The notes beneath the pieces were generated by a model. That model saw nothing but the letters and a program-made list of their open reading frames with translations. It was not told where the DNA came from and did no database searches. This document shows, piece by piece, positions 63,465 to 64,000 of a stretch of 64,000 nt of DNA (position 1 is its first letter; each line of letters opens with the position of its first letter). The stretch spans positions 62,001-126,000 of the forward strand of contig NZ_JAPQNT010000004.1 in the NCBI RefSeq assembly GCF_028867965.1. Direction: 5' to 3'. The position numbers and the translations under genes were made by a program. This stretch comes from Flavobacterium sp. SUN046 (GTDB taxonomy: Bacteria > Bacteroidota > Bacteroidia > Flavobacteriales > Flavobacteriaceae).

Positions 63465-63956
63465 ATGAGACACGGAAAAAAATTCAATCACTTAAGCAGA
63501 CAGACTGGACATAGAAAATCTATGTTAGCTAATATGGCTTGTTCTTTAATCGAGCACAAACGTATTAACACAACTGTTGCTAAAGCAAAAGCGCTTAAAC
63601 AATTCGTTGAGCCTTTAATTACAAAATCAAAAGAAGATACTACTCACAATCGTCGTGTGGTTTTTGCTTACCTAAGAAATAAATATGGTGTAACTGAACT
63701 TTTCAGAGAAGTTGCAGCTAAAGTTGGTGACCGTCCAGGTGGATACACTCGTATCATCAAAGTTGGAAACCGTCTTGGAGATAATGCAGATATGGCAATG
63801 ATCGAATTAGTAGACTTCAATGAAATCTACAACGGTGGTAAAAAAGAAGAGAAAAAAGCTAAAAGCCGTCGTGGTGGAAAAGCTAAAAAATCGGAAACTC
63901 CAGCTACTGAAGCACCAGCTGCTTCAACTGAAGAAACTACTGAAAGTGCAGAATAA
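63465..63956 (+). CDS. rplQ: 50S ribosomal protein L17
   Basis: 163 residues. The common L17 core ([53 protein letters not shown]) is followed by a C-terminal extension of about 40 residues, first Lys/Arg-rich then Ala/Thr/Glu-rich, which is longer than in E. coli. Last gene in the window; the remaining 44 bases show nothing clear. Confidence 0.98.
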   Translation: MRHGKKFNHLSRQTGHRKSMLANMACSLIEHKRINTTVAKAKALKQFVEPLITKSKEDTTHNRRVVFAYLRNKYGVTELFREVAAKVGDRPGGYTRIIKVGNRLGDNADMAMIELVDFNEIYNGGKKEEKKAKSRRGGKAKKSETPATEAPAASTEETTESAE

Positions 63957-64000
63957 TGAATTCATATTCATAAATAAAAAAAGGATAAGCTTTATAGTTT

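Overview
The window is AT-rich chromosomal DNA from a member of the Bacteroidota, most likely Flavobacteriaceae (Flavobacterium-like). The signs are promoters with a TAnnTTTG -7 box, weak Shine-Dalgarno usage, a type IX secretion sorting domain, an S46 dipeptidyl-peptidase, a SusC-type plug domain, a group III truncated hemoglobin and the ribosomal gene order. No phage, insertion sequence, tRNA, rRNA or CRISPR array was seen.

Layout. 1-10.7 kb, mostly minus strand: an Mla-type lipid ABC transporter pair (ATPase cut by the window edge), a small methyltransferase/membrane protein/glycosyltransferase operon, a stand-alone KAS III, a truncated hemoglobin, a HupE/UreJ-like membrane protein, a secreted DUF3500 protein and gcvP. 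10.8-16.5 kb: a UbiA-like membrane protein, then a minus-strand cluster of small membrane proteins with internal paralogues, a DCC-type thiol oxidoreductase, a TIGR01777 epimerase and a SRPBCC protein, headed by a GbsR/MarR-type regulator. Identical palindromes lie upstream of the regulator and upstream of the cluster, so I infer one regulon. 16.5-17.8 kb: an AAA+/DUF4143 ATPase whose promoter carries a 32-33 bp phased array of an 18-bp dyad. 17.8-23.0 kb: SanA-like protein, M3 peptidase, purE, purK and a small helical protein. 23.1-29.2 kb: hpt, adk, a CNNM/CorC transporter, obgE and a DPP7-type peptidase. 29.2-35.7 kb: a 2159-residue alpha-2-macroglobulin lipoprotein with an embedded carboxypeptidase-regulatory plus TonB-plug module. 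35.8-46.3 kb: housekeeping and envelope genes (TPR protein, Mpl-like ligase, DUF1287 lipoprotein, radC, yjjG-like HAD, rarA, rhomboid, rlmB, Omp85-like protein).

46.6-64.0 kb: the translation superoperon, rpsL-rpsG-fusA-rpsJ, a terminator and new promoter, then rplC to rplQ including secY, infA, the very short rpmJ, and rpoA. adk is not between secY and infA but sits at 23.7 kb; rpsJ belongs to the str transcription unit.

The points most worth a second look are the twin-operator GbsR cluster, the phased array before the DUF4143 ATPase, the macroglobulin/TonB-plug chimera, two copies of a structured intergenic element, a set of other dispersed palindromic repeats (one inside the rpsL-rpsG spacer), and a candidate leader structure in front of rpsD. 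Everything here was read by eye; no database search or folding program was run.
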